Assembly: GCF_900095695.1 (NCBI RefSeq)
Contig: NZ_FMIQ01000037.1
Span: 1 to 64,000, forward strand
DNA from: Hafnia alvei
GTDB lineage: Bacteria > Pseudomonadota > Gammaproteobacteria > Enterobacterales > Enterobacteriaceae
DNA length: 64,000 nt
Direction: 5' to 3'
Positions within the stretch are counted from its first letter, which is position 1, and the number at the start of each line of letters is the position of its first letter. A model generated the notes under the pieces. The model was not told the origin of the DNA and searched no databases. It saw only the letters and a list, made by a program, of their open reading frames with translations. The position numbers and the translations under genes were made by a program. Below are positions 9,703 to 17,961 of this stretch, piece by piece.

Positions 9703-10542
9703 ATGTCCATCGCGTCGAATCCGCACCTTACCGAATTTCCCCACATTGAATTACCCGGTGAAAGCGCCGCCGCTGCTTTTGCGCAGTTTCGCCATCACGC
9801 CCCACTTGTCCATTGTCTCACCAACGAAGTGGTACAAACGTTTACCGCGAACGTGCTGTTGGCGCTGGGTGCATCGCCTGCCATGGTGGTTGAGCCGCAA
9901 GAGGCTGCGCAATTCTCTTCATTGGCTGACGCGCTGTTAATCAACATTGGTACTCTGCATGCGCAAAGAGCGCAGTCGATGCTAGCCGCCATTGAGTCTG
10001 CCAATCATCATCAAAAACCGTGGGTGCTTGATCCGGTTGCCGTTGGTGGATTGGCTTATCGCACCGAATTTGCACGTCAGCTTTTAGCGCGGAAACCCAG
10101 CGTTATCCGTGGCAATGCCTCAGAGATCTTGGCATTGGGCGGGATGGAAGCGGGCGGTCGCGGCGTTGATAGCACCGATGATTCTGCGGTGGCATTACCG
10201 GCCGCTCAGGCTCTGGCGTTGCAAACCGGAGCCGTGGTTGCCGTGACAGGTGCAACGGACTATGTCACCGACGGTAGGCGTGTGTACGGCGTCACCGGCG
10301 GTGATGCGCTGATGACCCGCGTGGTAGGAACCGGCTGTGCATTGTCCGCCGTGGTGGCGGCGTTTAGCGTTCGGCAGACCGATCTTTTGCTGGCTGTGGC
10401 CACCGCCTGTCAAACGATGTCGCTGGCCGGTGAACGCGCGGTCGCCGTATCTCATGGCCCCGGTAGTTTTGTTCCCGCTTTTATCGACGCGTTATATCAC
10501 TTAACCCCGCAGGATTTTATTCGCTCTGGAGAGCGCTCATGA
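9703..10542 (+). CDS. thiM: Hydroxyethylthiazole kinase
   Basis: A 279-residue ribokinase-fold salvage enzyme that phosphorylates 4-methyl-5-(2-hydroxyethyl)thiazole with ATP. Motifs: [62 protein letters not shown] and [23 protein letters not shown] (catalytic cysteine/anion hole). It starts 46 bases after a TPP riboswitch and overlaps thiD by four bases (ATGA), indicating translational coupling. Confidence 0.96.
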   Translation: MSIASNPHLTEFPHIELPGESAAAAFAQFRHHAPLVHCLTNEVVQTFTANVLLALGASPAMVVEPQEAAQFSSLADALLINIGTLHAQRAQSMLAAIESANHHQKPWVLDPVAVGGLAYRTEFARQLLARKPSVIRGNASEILALGGMEAGGRGVDSTDDSAVALPAAQALALQTGAVVAVTGATDYVTDGRRVYGVTGGDALMTRVVGTGCALSAVVAAFSVRQTDLLLAVATACQTMSLAGERAVAVSHGPGSFVPAFIDALYHLTPQDFIRSGERS

Positions 10543-11339
10543 AACGTATTAATGCATTAACGATTGCAGGAACCGATCCGAGCGGCGGCGCAGGCATTCA
10601 GGCCGATCTCAAAACCTTCTCAGCTTTGGGCGCCTACGGCACCAGCGTGATTACGGCGCTGGTGGCGCAGAACACGTGCGGTGTGCAGTCTGTGTATGAG
10701 ATTGAACCGAAGTTTGTGGGGGCGCAGTTGGCGTCGGTACTCACCGATGTACGCATCGACAGTGCGAAAATTGGCATGCTGGCCAATGCCGATATCGTTG
10801 CTCAGGTCGCGCAGGCGTTAGACCTGTATCCTATCCCCTTTGTGGTGTTGGATACGGTGATGGTGGCGAAAAGCGGTGATCCGCTGTTAGCCCCTGAAGC
10901 GGTGCAGGCCGTGCGCGATTTATTACTCCCCAAAGTCGCGCTGATTACCCCAAACTTGCCCGAAGCAGCAGCGCTTTTAGCCTGCCCAATGGCGACCAAT
11001 GAAGATGAGATGCGTCGCCAAGGCTATGCCCTGTTAGACATGGGCTGCCAAGCAGTATTGATGAAAGGCGGGCACCTGAGCGATAGCGAAAGCCCGGACT
11101 GGCTATTTAGTCGCCAAGGCGAACAGCGATTTACCGCTCCACGGGTGAATACCCGCCATACCCACGGCACGGGCTGCACGCTATCCGCGGCGCTTGCAGC
11201 GTTGCGTCCGCGATATCAGAGCTGGAGTGAAACGGTGTTTGCCGCGAAAAATTATCTGCAAAAAGCCTTAGAGGCCGCTGATTCCTTAGAAGTTGGCCAC
11301 GGCATTGGGCCGGTACACCATTTCCATCAGTGGTGGTAG
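10539..11339 (+). CDS. thiD: Bifunctional hydroxymethylpyrimidine kinase / phosphomethylpyrimidine kinase
   Basis: A 266-residue ribokinase-fold enzyme that phosphorylates HMP twice to HMP-PP for coupling to thiazole phosphate. Motifs: [65 protein letters not shown] and [18 protein letters not shown]. Length matches E. coli ThiD. It overlaps the thiM stop by four bases and shares the TPP-controlled transcript. Confidence 0.96.
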   Translation: MKRINALTIAGTDPSGGAGIQADLKTFSALGAYGTSVITALVAQNTCGVQSVYEIEPKFVGAQLASVLTDVRIDSAKIGMLANADIVAQVAQALDLYPIPFVVLDTVMVAKSGDPLLAPEAVQAVRDLLLPKVALITPNLPEAAALLACPMATNEDEMRRQGYALLDMGCQAVLMKGGHLSDSESPDWLFSRQGEQRFTAPRVNTRHTHGTGCTLSAALAALRPRYQSWSETVFAAKNYLQKALEAADSLEVGHGIGPVHHFHQWW

Positions 11340-11393
11340 GTAAACGTGGGATTGCCATCGTCGAAAGAAAAGGTGGCATGTTATGCGTAAGGG

Positions 11394-11441
11394 AGAAAAG
11401 CCAACTATTGCCAATAGGGGGCGCCAATAGGGGACTTTTCT
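11394..11441. repeat. Tandem and inverted repeat block before the IprA-like gene
   Basis: GCCAATAGGGG occurs twice, at 11410-11420 and 11423-11433. The first copy overlaps a palindrome, CTATTG-c-CAATAG (11405-11417). The whole block is framed by AGAAAAG (11394-11400) and CTTTTCT (11435-11441). It may be an operator for the downstream regulator or a weak terminator of thiMD. The sequence alone does not decide. Confidence 0.5.
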
Positions 11442-11497
11442 GCGCCCTGAATGATTTAGGATATACTGACTAAACTAACAATAAACTTGGCATTTTT

Positions 11498-12145
11498 ATG
11501 GGTCATCTCAATAATCGTAGCGTCATAGAAAAGCCTCTGGAAAGCACTCATCGTTTGATGACTGCTTTTATCAGTATCTCCAAACCTTATCTACGCGATG
11601 GCAAGAACATCGAGGCTCGTTTAAAAGATAAACACGCGGAGTATGAGGTTTATTTGGTGACAAAAGGGCGGGTCGATATATGGCGTGAGTCAGATAATCG
11701 CCTTGTGGAAACGGCTTTTGCGCCATCAATTCTTGGGCTGCAAGGCTCTGCTTATCGATCTCAATATTATCACTTAAAGTTTCCGGCAGACGTTGAAGTC
11801 AGTACGTTGCCGTTGCAAGCCGCCATGACGATCATTGAGCAGCAGTCGCTGTGGCGCGATGTTTTTTACTATCAGGGCTACCTCAACGATCGTCAGTTAC
11901 ACCATGAATCTATGCTGATAAACAGCTCTACCTATGAAACTGTTTGTCTCTTTCTCCAAGACTTATCGCATTATTCAGATAGTGAACGCGCCAAGTTAAG
12001 CGTTGCGGATTATATTTTACAGCGTTCAAATCTCGCACGTAGTGGTGTAATGAAAGTGCTGGCGGATCTGCGTTTCGGTGGTTATATCGATATTCAGCAT
12101 GGCAAGCTGATCAAAATCCTTAATAGCTTCCCTCGTAACTACTAA
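11498..12145 (+). CDS. IprA/YaiV-family winged-helix regulator
   Basis: A 215-residue protein with an N-terminal cyclic-nucleotide-binding-like beta fold (about 25-115) and a C-terminal winged helix (about 155-205). It resembles E. coli/Salmonella IprA (YaiV), remembered as an inhibitor of hydrogen-peroxide resistance, in layout and in segments such as IIEQQSLWRDVF, LSVADYILQRSNLARSGVMKVLADLRFGGYI and HGKLIKI. Similarity to E. coli YaiV is moderate, so it is a family member rather than a proven orthologue. It stands alone between thiMD and the inverse-autotransporter locus. Control of that locus is possible but unproven. Confidence 0.75.
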   Translation: MGHLNNRSVIEKPLESTHRLMTAFISISKPYLRDGKNIEARLKDKHAEYEVYLVTKGRVDIWRESDNRLVETAFAPSILGLQGSAYRSQYYHLKFPADVEVSTLPLQAAMTIIEQQSLWRDVFYYQGYLNDRQLHHESMLINSSTYETVCLFLQDLSHYSDSERAKLSVADYILQRSNLARSGVMKVLADLRFGGYIDIQHGKLIKILNSFPRNY

Positions 12146-12522
12146 GCGGTTCCTGCTTGATGAAATGCTATTTTTTTATTATTAAGCCCTACTGTTATAA
12201 TTAAATTTATTTCTTATATATAGAATAAGAACAGGTCCATATTCAATTCGTGGAGGTGTTATTATATAGATATTCATAATTAAGTCATGCTACATATAAA
12301 AAATTAATATTATTTATCTTTTTGAATTGGCTTGTTTTTATCGTTTTTAATGGCGTTTTACAGGGTTGTTTTTCTTGGTCAAGTTAATGTTTTATCCATT
12401 TTTGGACGTTTTAATGTTTAGACGACTCGCTCATAATTTGGGTCATTCGCGGTTCGGTAAGGGATTTTTAAATTTCTCATTATATAAAAACAACTCCCTG
12501 TTAATAATAGCTCTCGGTGCAT
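12146..12522. promoter_or_regulatory. AT-rich region upstream of the inverse autotransporter
   Basis: A 377-bp stretch of low GC between two co-directional genes. A 73-codon open frame at 12366-12587 has no recognisable features and runs across the autotransporter start, so I do not call it a gene. The region probably holds the promoter of the three-gene operon. I cannot single out a -10/-35 pair or a zinc-regulator site with confidence. Confidence 0.35.
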
Positions 12523-14778
12523 ATGAAAAAGATAATTTTATATTTATTGATAGCGCCATCGCTAAGTATTCTATTTGCAGGTGTTAGTTATTCATCTAAT
12601 AATAATACGCTACCCGATCTAGGCATTAGTAGCGATACAGTATCGAACCAAAATAATGCTTCTTCAACGAAAGTTTCAAATGAAAAAGATAGCCCTCTTG
12701 AGAGGAAAACTTCTGAAGTTTTAGTCAATGAAGCTCAGAGTCATTTTCAGAATCTAACACCGGAAGGCATGAAGTCAGAAGCATTACAGTATGGAAAAAA
12801 TCTAGCTACGGCGACAGCGCAGTCAAAAATTGAGTCGCTGCTTTCACCCTATGGTCATGTTGCAACAAATTTAAGTATTAACGATCGGGGAAGCCTTGAG
12901 GGTTCTTCGCTTGATTATTTAATTCCATGGTATGAAGGGGAAAGCGATCTCTGGTTTAGTCAATTTTCAGTTCATAACAAAGATGGACGTACTGTTGCAA
13001 ATATGGGGACAGGCATTCGCCATAATTTAAATGAAGACTGGATGCTAGGTTCTAATCTTTTTTATGACCGCGATATAACCCGTGGCCATCATCGAGCAGG
13101 ATTAGGCGGAGAAGCCTGGACTAATTTTTTAAAACTGAGCAGCAATTATTATATGCCGCTCTCCTCATGGAAAGATTCCCCTGATTTTGATGATTATCAG
13201 GAACGTCCTGCACGCGGCTGGGATATTCGATTACAGGCCTATCTCCCCGCTTATCCACAGTTGGGTTCGTCCGTGGTATACGAGCAATACTATGGCGATC
13301 AGGTGGCGTTATTCGGCAAGGATAGCTTGCAGGAAGACCCCTCGGCTGTAACGGTCGGTATCGACTATACGCCGGTTCCGCTGATTACCGTGCAGGCAGG
13401 ATACAAAAAAGGGGATTCGGCTCAAAGAGAGGTGACGGCGAATATAAATCTGGATTACCGCATTGGCGTCTCGTTATCAAAACAGCTTGATGGCGATGAA
13501 GTTGCGAAGATGCGCAGTCTTGCAGGTAGCCGCATGGATTTTGTCGATCGTAACAATGACATCGTGCTGGAGTACCGTGAGAAAAACGATCTGGACGTGG
13601 GGCTTTATCTCAAACCAACGGGCACTGCGGCGGCCTGTATTCTTTCAGACGATCCCGACAGCGCCGAGGCTTATGAAGGCTGCCATTGGACAGCGAATGC
13701 CACAGTCACTTCGCACCTGAAAATTAAAAGTGCTAAATGGGTGCCAGTGAGCAATTTCAACCCAGAAAGTACGCTCGGGTTGCCGGCGCTAACGGCTGAA
13801 AGCATCAGCAACGGGCAAAATAACCACTGGACGCTGACCTTTCCTGCATGGGTAGATTCAACCGATCCTAGCGCGAATAAATACCGCCTTGCCGTTACTT
13901 TAGTCGATGATAAAGGACATACAAAACAGTCGAACACCGTCAATATCATCGTGGCGGAAGCCCCGATTGATTACCAATTAGTTATTGATGACAGCGGCGA
14001 GCAGAAAAAAGCGATTAAGCTTTTAGCGAATGGCAATAATTTCGCAAACTTGCACGCCAGTGGTGCAAAAGTGACTGGGCTAGCCGGTGAAACAACGCCG
14101 TTGGATGCCAAGAATCTGAACCTGACCTTCCATGCCTATAAAATGGAAGATAAGTCTCACTCTCAAGAAATTGCTATTCACGCCTCGAAAAGTGACTGCA
14201 AATCAGGGGGGGAATGTCTGTTCTTTAAAGAGCCTCCATCGGGTTCTCAAGCGATATTAGGCAGTACGATGAATGGGGTGTTTTCCGTTATTGCATCCAA
14301 ACATGATGACGGCACCCAGAAAACAAATGCCGTGCTGGTCGATTTTAGCTCTGCAAGCACAATGATTTATAGCGCCATTGTTGATAGTGAAAATCCAACC
14401 GTTAATTTAACGGCGACAAAGGGAAACCTGCTTCAATTAGGTCATAAATATCAATTTAAAATTGCCTATGACAGCAATAATAACGGGCAATGGGATGCAA
14501 CAGATCGGGAAACTGTTTCCGATAGCGATCCGACCCCCCTAATTTCACTGGTTGATTATAAATGGATGTTTGATGGTATTTCCCCAAATGGAACGAAAGG
14601 CGGTTATGCGGTAAGCGCTACTGAGAATAATACTATTTTAATTCCAAAAACGAATGCAGAGGCGAGTCAAGTATTAGCCAATGCGGGTGCGGATGGCGTG
14701 CAGGGATATGAATTGAAAGTTGACTATCAACTTACACCATCGGGACAACAAATCATGAATAAGCTGCGTGCGAAATAA
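12523..14778 (+). CDS. Inverse autotransporter (intimin/invasin-type barrel) with Ig-like domains, ZirT-like
   Basis: A 751-residue outer-membrane protein. A signal peptide (about 1-25) is followed by a linker and an inverse-autotransporter beta-domain (about 85-345), recognisable by SLDYLIPWYEGESDLWFSQF, NMGTGIRHNLNEDWMLGSN, FYDRDITRGHHRAGLGGE, NYYMPLSSW and RGWDIRLQAYLP. Two or more Ig-like domains follow. The last ~130 residues (AIVDSENPTVNL to GADGVQGYELKVDY) are closely repeated at the C-terminus of the next protein. Gene order and architecture recall Salmonella ZirT, the barrel of a zinc-regulated antivirulence secretion/adhesion system. ATG 12523 is taken as the start; a GTG six bases earlier is also in frame. 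The upstream Shine-Dalgarno is poor. Confidence 0.85.
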   Translation: MKKIILYLLIAPSLSILFAGVSYSSNNNTLPDLGISSDTVSNQNNASSTKVSNEKDSPLERKTSEVLVNEAQSHFQNLTPEGMKSEALQYGKNLATATAQSKIESLLSPYGHVATNLSINDRGSLEGSSLDYLIPWYEGESDLWFSQFSVHNKDGRTVANMGTGIRHNLNEDWMLGSNLFYDRDITRGHHRAGLGGEAWTNFLKLSSNYYMPLSSWKDSPDFDDYQERPARGWDIRLQAYLPAYPQLGSSVVYEQYYGDQVALFGKDSLQEDPSAVTVGIDYTPVPLITVQAGYKKGDSAQREVTANINLDYRIGVSLSKQLDGDEVAKMRSLAGSRMDFVDRNNDIVLEYREKNDLDVGLYLKPTGTAAACILSDDPDSAEAYEGCHWTANATVTSHLKIKSAKWVPVSNFNPESTLGLPALTAESISNGQNNHWTLTFPAWVDSTDPSANKYRLAVTLVDDKGHTKQSNTVNIIVAEAPIDYQLVIDDSGEQKKAIKLLANGNNFANLHASGAKVTGLAGETTPLDAKNLNLTFHAYKMEDKSHSQEIAIHASKSDCKSGGECLFFKEPPSGSQAILGSTMNGVFSVIASKHDDGTQKTNAVLVDFSSASTMIYSAIVDSENPTVNLTATKGNLLQLGHKYQFKIAYDSNNNGQWDATDRETVSDSDPTPLISLVDYKWMFDGISPNGTKGGYAVSATENNTILIPKTNAEASQVLANAGADGVQGYELKVDYQLTPSGQQIMNKLRAK

Positions 14779-14833
14779 TAAGCTCAGACTATTCAGATAA
14801 TAATTAATATTAACTTAATGAGTCATTCTTGAT

Positions 14834-15721
14834 ATGAAAAAACTTAATAAAACACTGCTTGCAACCTTTGTTTTCGCCAGCTGTAGCCCGTTTGCGATGG
14901 CCGTTATGACGGACTCTGCGGGCACGCTGAACGGTACTGTTCCCGTGCTGAAAGCGAGCGCTGCAGGTGCTAATCACAGCGTTGCTTTTGGTAACGATCA
15001 CCACAGCGGTTCCGTTGATGCCATGTCACCAGGCGATAAAATCACGCTGAGCTATGTGCTAGAAGACTTGGAAGGGGATACCGACAGCAGTACGGCCTCT
15101 ATTAAATGGTTCACCACGACCGACGGCGTTGGGGCTAACAAAGTGATGCTGAGCGGTAACGATGGCAAAGCTGATTACACCATCCAGAACGCAGACGCCG
15201 GGCTTTATCTGGGGGCAGAAATCGTTGAGCAAACGTCAACGGGGGTGCCAACCACCGGTCAAACGATTGTTATCAACGATATCAGTAAATACGATAACAG
15301 CGACAATATCCCTGATGGCCCAATCGTGGGCGGCACAATCGGTACCGCGATTGTTGATAGCGCAGAACCAACGGTTAACCTGATCGGCAAAGCAGATAGC
15401 AAACTGTTGGTCGGCCATACTTATCAGTTCAAAGTTTGGTATGACGTCAACAACAACGGTAAGCAAGACGCTGGCGAACTCGACGCATCGGCTAACTATA
15501 GCTACAAATGGTTCTTCGATGGCACCAGTGCAACCACCGGTACCGCAGGCGGTTATGCTGTAAACGGCACGGATAACAAAGATCTGGTCATCCCAGCCAC
15601 GAATGCTAATGCGAAAAATGTGTTCGCAACGGCAGGCGCTGATGGTGTTCAGGGCTACAGCCTGAAAGTCGATTACACCGCGAAAGTTAAATCTGTGCTG
15701 AAATCGAGCAAGCGTAAGTAA
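14834..15721 (+). CDS. Secreted Ig-like partner protein, ZirS-like
   Basis: A 295-residue exported protein with signal peptide MKKLNKTLLATFVFASCSPFAMA. The mature part has two modules. Residues about 24-165 (GTLNGTVPVL... DISKYDNSDNIPDGPI) are homologous to the N-terminal module of the next protein. Residues about 175-295 (AIVDSAEPTVNL... YQFKVWYDVNNNGKQD... GADGVQGYSLKVDY) are homologous to the C-terminus of the preceding barrel protein. In Salmonella, ZirS is exported together with the ZirT barrel and forms an Ig-type complex with it; I infer the same here from order, size and domains. It has no membrane anchor. A 55-bp gap follows the barrel gene. Confidence 0.8.
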   Translation: MKKLNKTLLATFVFASCSPFAMAVMTDSAGTLNGTVPVLKASAAGANHSVAFGNDHHSGSVDAMSPGDKITLSYVLEDLEGDTDSSTASIKWFTTTDGVGANKVMLSGNDGKADYTIQNADAGLYLGAEIVEQTSTGVPTTGQTIVINDISKYDNSDNIPDGPIVGGTIGTAIVDSAEPTVNLIGKADSKLLVGHTYQFKVWYDVNNNGKQDAGELDASANYSYKWFFDGTSATTGTAGGYAVNGTDNKDLVIPATNANAKNVFATAGADGVQGYSLKVDYTAKVKSVLKSSKRK

Positions 15722-15737
15722 TCTGCATAAATAATAA

Positions 15738-15765
15738 GAGTTGGGTGCTTCGGCACCCAATTCTC
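15738..15765 (+). terminator. UUCG hairpin between the two secreted partner genes
   Basis: TTGGGTGC (15741-15748), loop TTCG, and GCACCCAA (15753-15760) form a perfect 8-bp stem with an extra-stable tetraloop, flanked by GAG/CTC that can extend it. No T-run follows. It lies between the first secreted-partner stop and the RBS of the third gene, so it may be an mRNA 3'-end stabiliser or partial attenuator instead of a full terminator. Confidence 0.65.
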
Positions 15766-15781
15766 ATTGCAGGATGAAGTC

Positions 15782-16873
15782 ATGAAGAAAATGTGTCTCA
15801 ACAATCGTGTAGTGGCATTTATTTTATTGACCTCTTTGGGGTCGTTAGGGATAGCTTATGCTACTGACCTAACGGGGGGTACTGGGGTTATTAATGGTAC
15901 GGCGCCAGTTATTTATAATGGTAAGAACGAGCCAGACAGAGTGGATTTTAGCCGTGAATATAACAATGTGGATGAGGGCGAAGAGTTAGATATTGCTGAT
16001 AAAATAGAGTTAACGTGGAAAGTGACTGACGCTGAGGGCGATCAGGAAATTACACTCCCCACCGTTGAGTGGATTTGTACTGATGCGAGTAGCAATAAAC
16101 ATGTGTTGGCAACCGCTATAAATGAATATGTTATTCGTCCTGCAGATAAGGGTTGCACTATCGGCGTTAATATTACCCCGACCACTCTCACCGGTGTTCC
16201 ACGGGAAAACGCTAAGGTCTCCATTGCCGATATTAGTTCTTATGACGACAACGACAATATTCCTACTGGCCCGGTTAACCCGCATATACTCAATATCATT
16301 AATTATATTGTTGCGCCGAATAATCAAACGGCAAAATATACTGTTCCCGCCGATGCCAAATTTCAGACAGCATATGCAGGGGCGCAAATACAAATTGTCA
16401 CTGATAACGTGGCCGACCAAATTGATGAATGGACGACCAGTAATCCAGCTATTGCGACCGTGAGCGATACAGGGCTGGTTACTATCAAGGCGAAAGGGGG
16501 ATTCAGGATAACGGCGCGACACAATGAGGTTAAAGCATCAATAATCTTTAATCCGCAGCTATTCTTTATCTTCAATACTGAAAAATCACTGAGCTGGTAT
16601 GACGCAAAAGCCTGGTGTGAGAATCAAGGCTACCGATTGCCGACAGACGATGAGTTGTCTACAAAAGAGGGGGCGCGTGGAATTCCGAGTGGATCGCTGT
16701 GGCAGGAGTGGGGAAGCAGCATGAGTGATGCTCCACACAAGGGCGTTGTTTTGTGGTCGTCTTCTCTGGGAGTTGCGGCTGAAAATGCTTATTTTTACAT
16801 GTATATATCGTCAGGACGTATGGTCTCTAACCATGCCGATGTCAGTGAAGGTGTAACGTGTATCGTGCCGTAA
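15782..16873 (+). CDS. Secreted protein with Ig-like, BIG2 and C-type-lectin-like domains (ZirU-position)
   Basis: A 363-residue exported protein, signal peptide about 1-27 (ending GIAYA). Residues about 28-170 (GVINGTAPVI... DISSYDDNDNIPTGPV) are homologous to the N-terminal module of the preceding protein. About 178-265 is a BIG2-type Ig domain (VPADAKFQTAYAGA... WTTSNPAIATVSDTGLVTIKAKGG). The C-terminus (about 268-363) is a C-type-lectin-like adhesin tip (SWYDAKAWCENQGYRLPTDDEL... VLWSSS... GVTCIVP), the kind found at the end of invasins, with a likely disulfide between its two cysteines. I start it at ATG 15782 with AGGA at 15771-15774; an in-frame TTG at 15767 is less likely. Third gene of the operon. 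Confidence 0.8.
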   Translation: MKKMCLNNRVVAFILLTSLGSLGIAYATDLTGGTGVINGTAPVIYNGKNEPDRVDFSREYNNVDEGEELDIADKIELTWKVTDAEGDQEITLPTVEWICTDASSNKHVLATAINEYVIRPADKGCTIGVNITPTTLTGVPRENAKVSIADISSYDDNDNIPTGPVNPHILNIINYIVAPNNQTAKYTVPADAKFQTAYAGAQIQIVTDNVADQIDEWTTSNPAIATVSDTGLVTIKAKGGFRITARHNEVKASIIFNPQLFFIFNTEKSLSWYDAKAWCENQGYRLPTDDELSTKEGARGIPSGSLWQEWGSSMSDAPHKGVVLWSSSLGVAAENAYFYMYISSGRMVSNHADVSEGVTCIVP

Positions 16874-16885
16874 GCGGCCAATAAA

Positions 16886-16917
16886 ACGCGGGGGCAGTTA
16901 ATTGCCCCCGTTTTTTA
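16886..16917. terminator. Terminator after the inverse-autotransporter operon
   Basis: CGGGGGCA (16889-16896) and TGCCCCCG (16903-16910) form the stem, preceded by AAAA and followed by six T. It serves the plus-strand operon. Since the next gene ends at 16918 on the other strand, it probably works in both directions. Confidence 0.92.
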
Positions 16918-17769
16918 CTATTCAGATGTCACCAATTTAAACAATGCGGCTGCGCGTTGGACGTGCTCGGCATCAAAGCGGTTGAGCGTGAAAAACTGCT
17001 CATTTTTTCCAGGGCGGATAGCTAACGCGAGCTGCTTTTCACCTTGTTCGTTATTCAACCAGCCATAAAGATAGCTGCCAATATCAGCGCCGTCTTGCCA
17101 GCTTATAATGACCGATGTGGCTGGTGACGTTTCACCCGCAGGGCGGGTGGCAATAAAGAGCTCGCCTTGCCATAGTCCGCTAAACTCATCATCTTTTTGC
17201 AGCTTTTTACCATTAGAGGCCAATGTGGCCGCCAAGCTGTTAGCTTTCTCTTCCGTTACCGTTTTCTCAAGTATTTGCCACAGCGGATAGTCGTTTTCAA
17301 CCTGATAGCAGGCGGCTCCGAGGTAATCATTAATATCTCGCCATTGCTGATTGACCGTCTCTTTCATTTCACTATCAAGAATATTGCGGTATTGCATCAG
17401 GCCACCGCCGTTTTCACCTAATTGCTGGTGGGCAATCAGTGACATTGTTCGCGGTTTGCGGCGAAACGTTGCCCACAGCAGAAACTTGGGAATACGAAAG
17501 GTAATAGCCTGCACGCTAAAACGAAAATGACCCGGACGCGTCAGCATAAAACCGTTTGAGGTGCCGCGTTTGTCCTGATAATTACGGATCATCACCAGCG
17601 GACATAGCCCCATCCAGCCGGTTAAGTAATGCTCTTTGATCGAACCGTTCAAATCCAGATCGGCCACCATCTGTGAGATCTTATCTTCTTCTAGCTTATT
17701 TAATGGGTGCGCAAGTTCTGCGCTGTGCAGGCTTTTTTCTAGCGGTGGCAACGAAGGGAGTGTGAACAT
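16918..17769 (-). CDS. Protein of unknown function (283 aa)
   Basis: I do not recognise this protein. It has no signal peptide. It contains one moderately hydrophobic stretch around 90-103 (FRIPKFLLWATF) followed by FRRKPR, which could bind membrane, a tryptophan-rich middle (QQWRDINDY, YPLWQIL) and a C-terminal mixed alpha/beta part with SVIISWQDGADIGSYLYGWLN. Codon use and length look like a normal expressed gene. It is convergent with the inverse-autotransporter operon, with Ivy- and DsbA-type genes on the opposite strand to its left in transcription terms. The start at 17769 has no strong Shine-Dalgarno. Confidence 0.7.
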   Translation of the reverse strand: MFTLPSLPPLEKSLHSAELAHPLNKLEEDKISQMVADLDLNGSIKEHYLTGWMGLCPLVMIRNYQDKRGTSNGFMLTRPGHFRFSVQAITFRIPKFLLWATFRRKPRTMSLIAHQQLGENGGGLMQYRNILDSEMKETVNQQWRDINDYLGAACYQVENDYPLWQILEKTVTEEKANSLAATLASNGKKLQKDDEFSGLWQGELFIATRPAGETSPATSVIISWQDGADIGSYLYGWLNNEQGEKQLALAIRPGKNEQFFTLNRFDAEHVQRAAALFKLVTSE

Positions 17770-17961
17770 GCTGGTTTTCTCTGGTCGATTCTTATGGTTG
17801 ATAGCTTACCTTAAGTTGTCATACCAACGAGGATTTCCCGCTTTTTTGTCCTAACTTTCGTGGTATGGATCAACTTTTACGGTATGGCGCGGTCATATAA
17901 AATACATGTATGTTTTCTTGTTATTCGATTTGTTATAGATATTTGACTGCAAAGGATGTTG

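Noticed and set aside
12366-12587. A 73-codon open frame upstream of the inverse autotransporter
   Set aside because: It lies in AT-rich non-coding DNA, overlaps the autotransporter start, and has no recognisable features or good ribosome-binding site.
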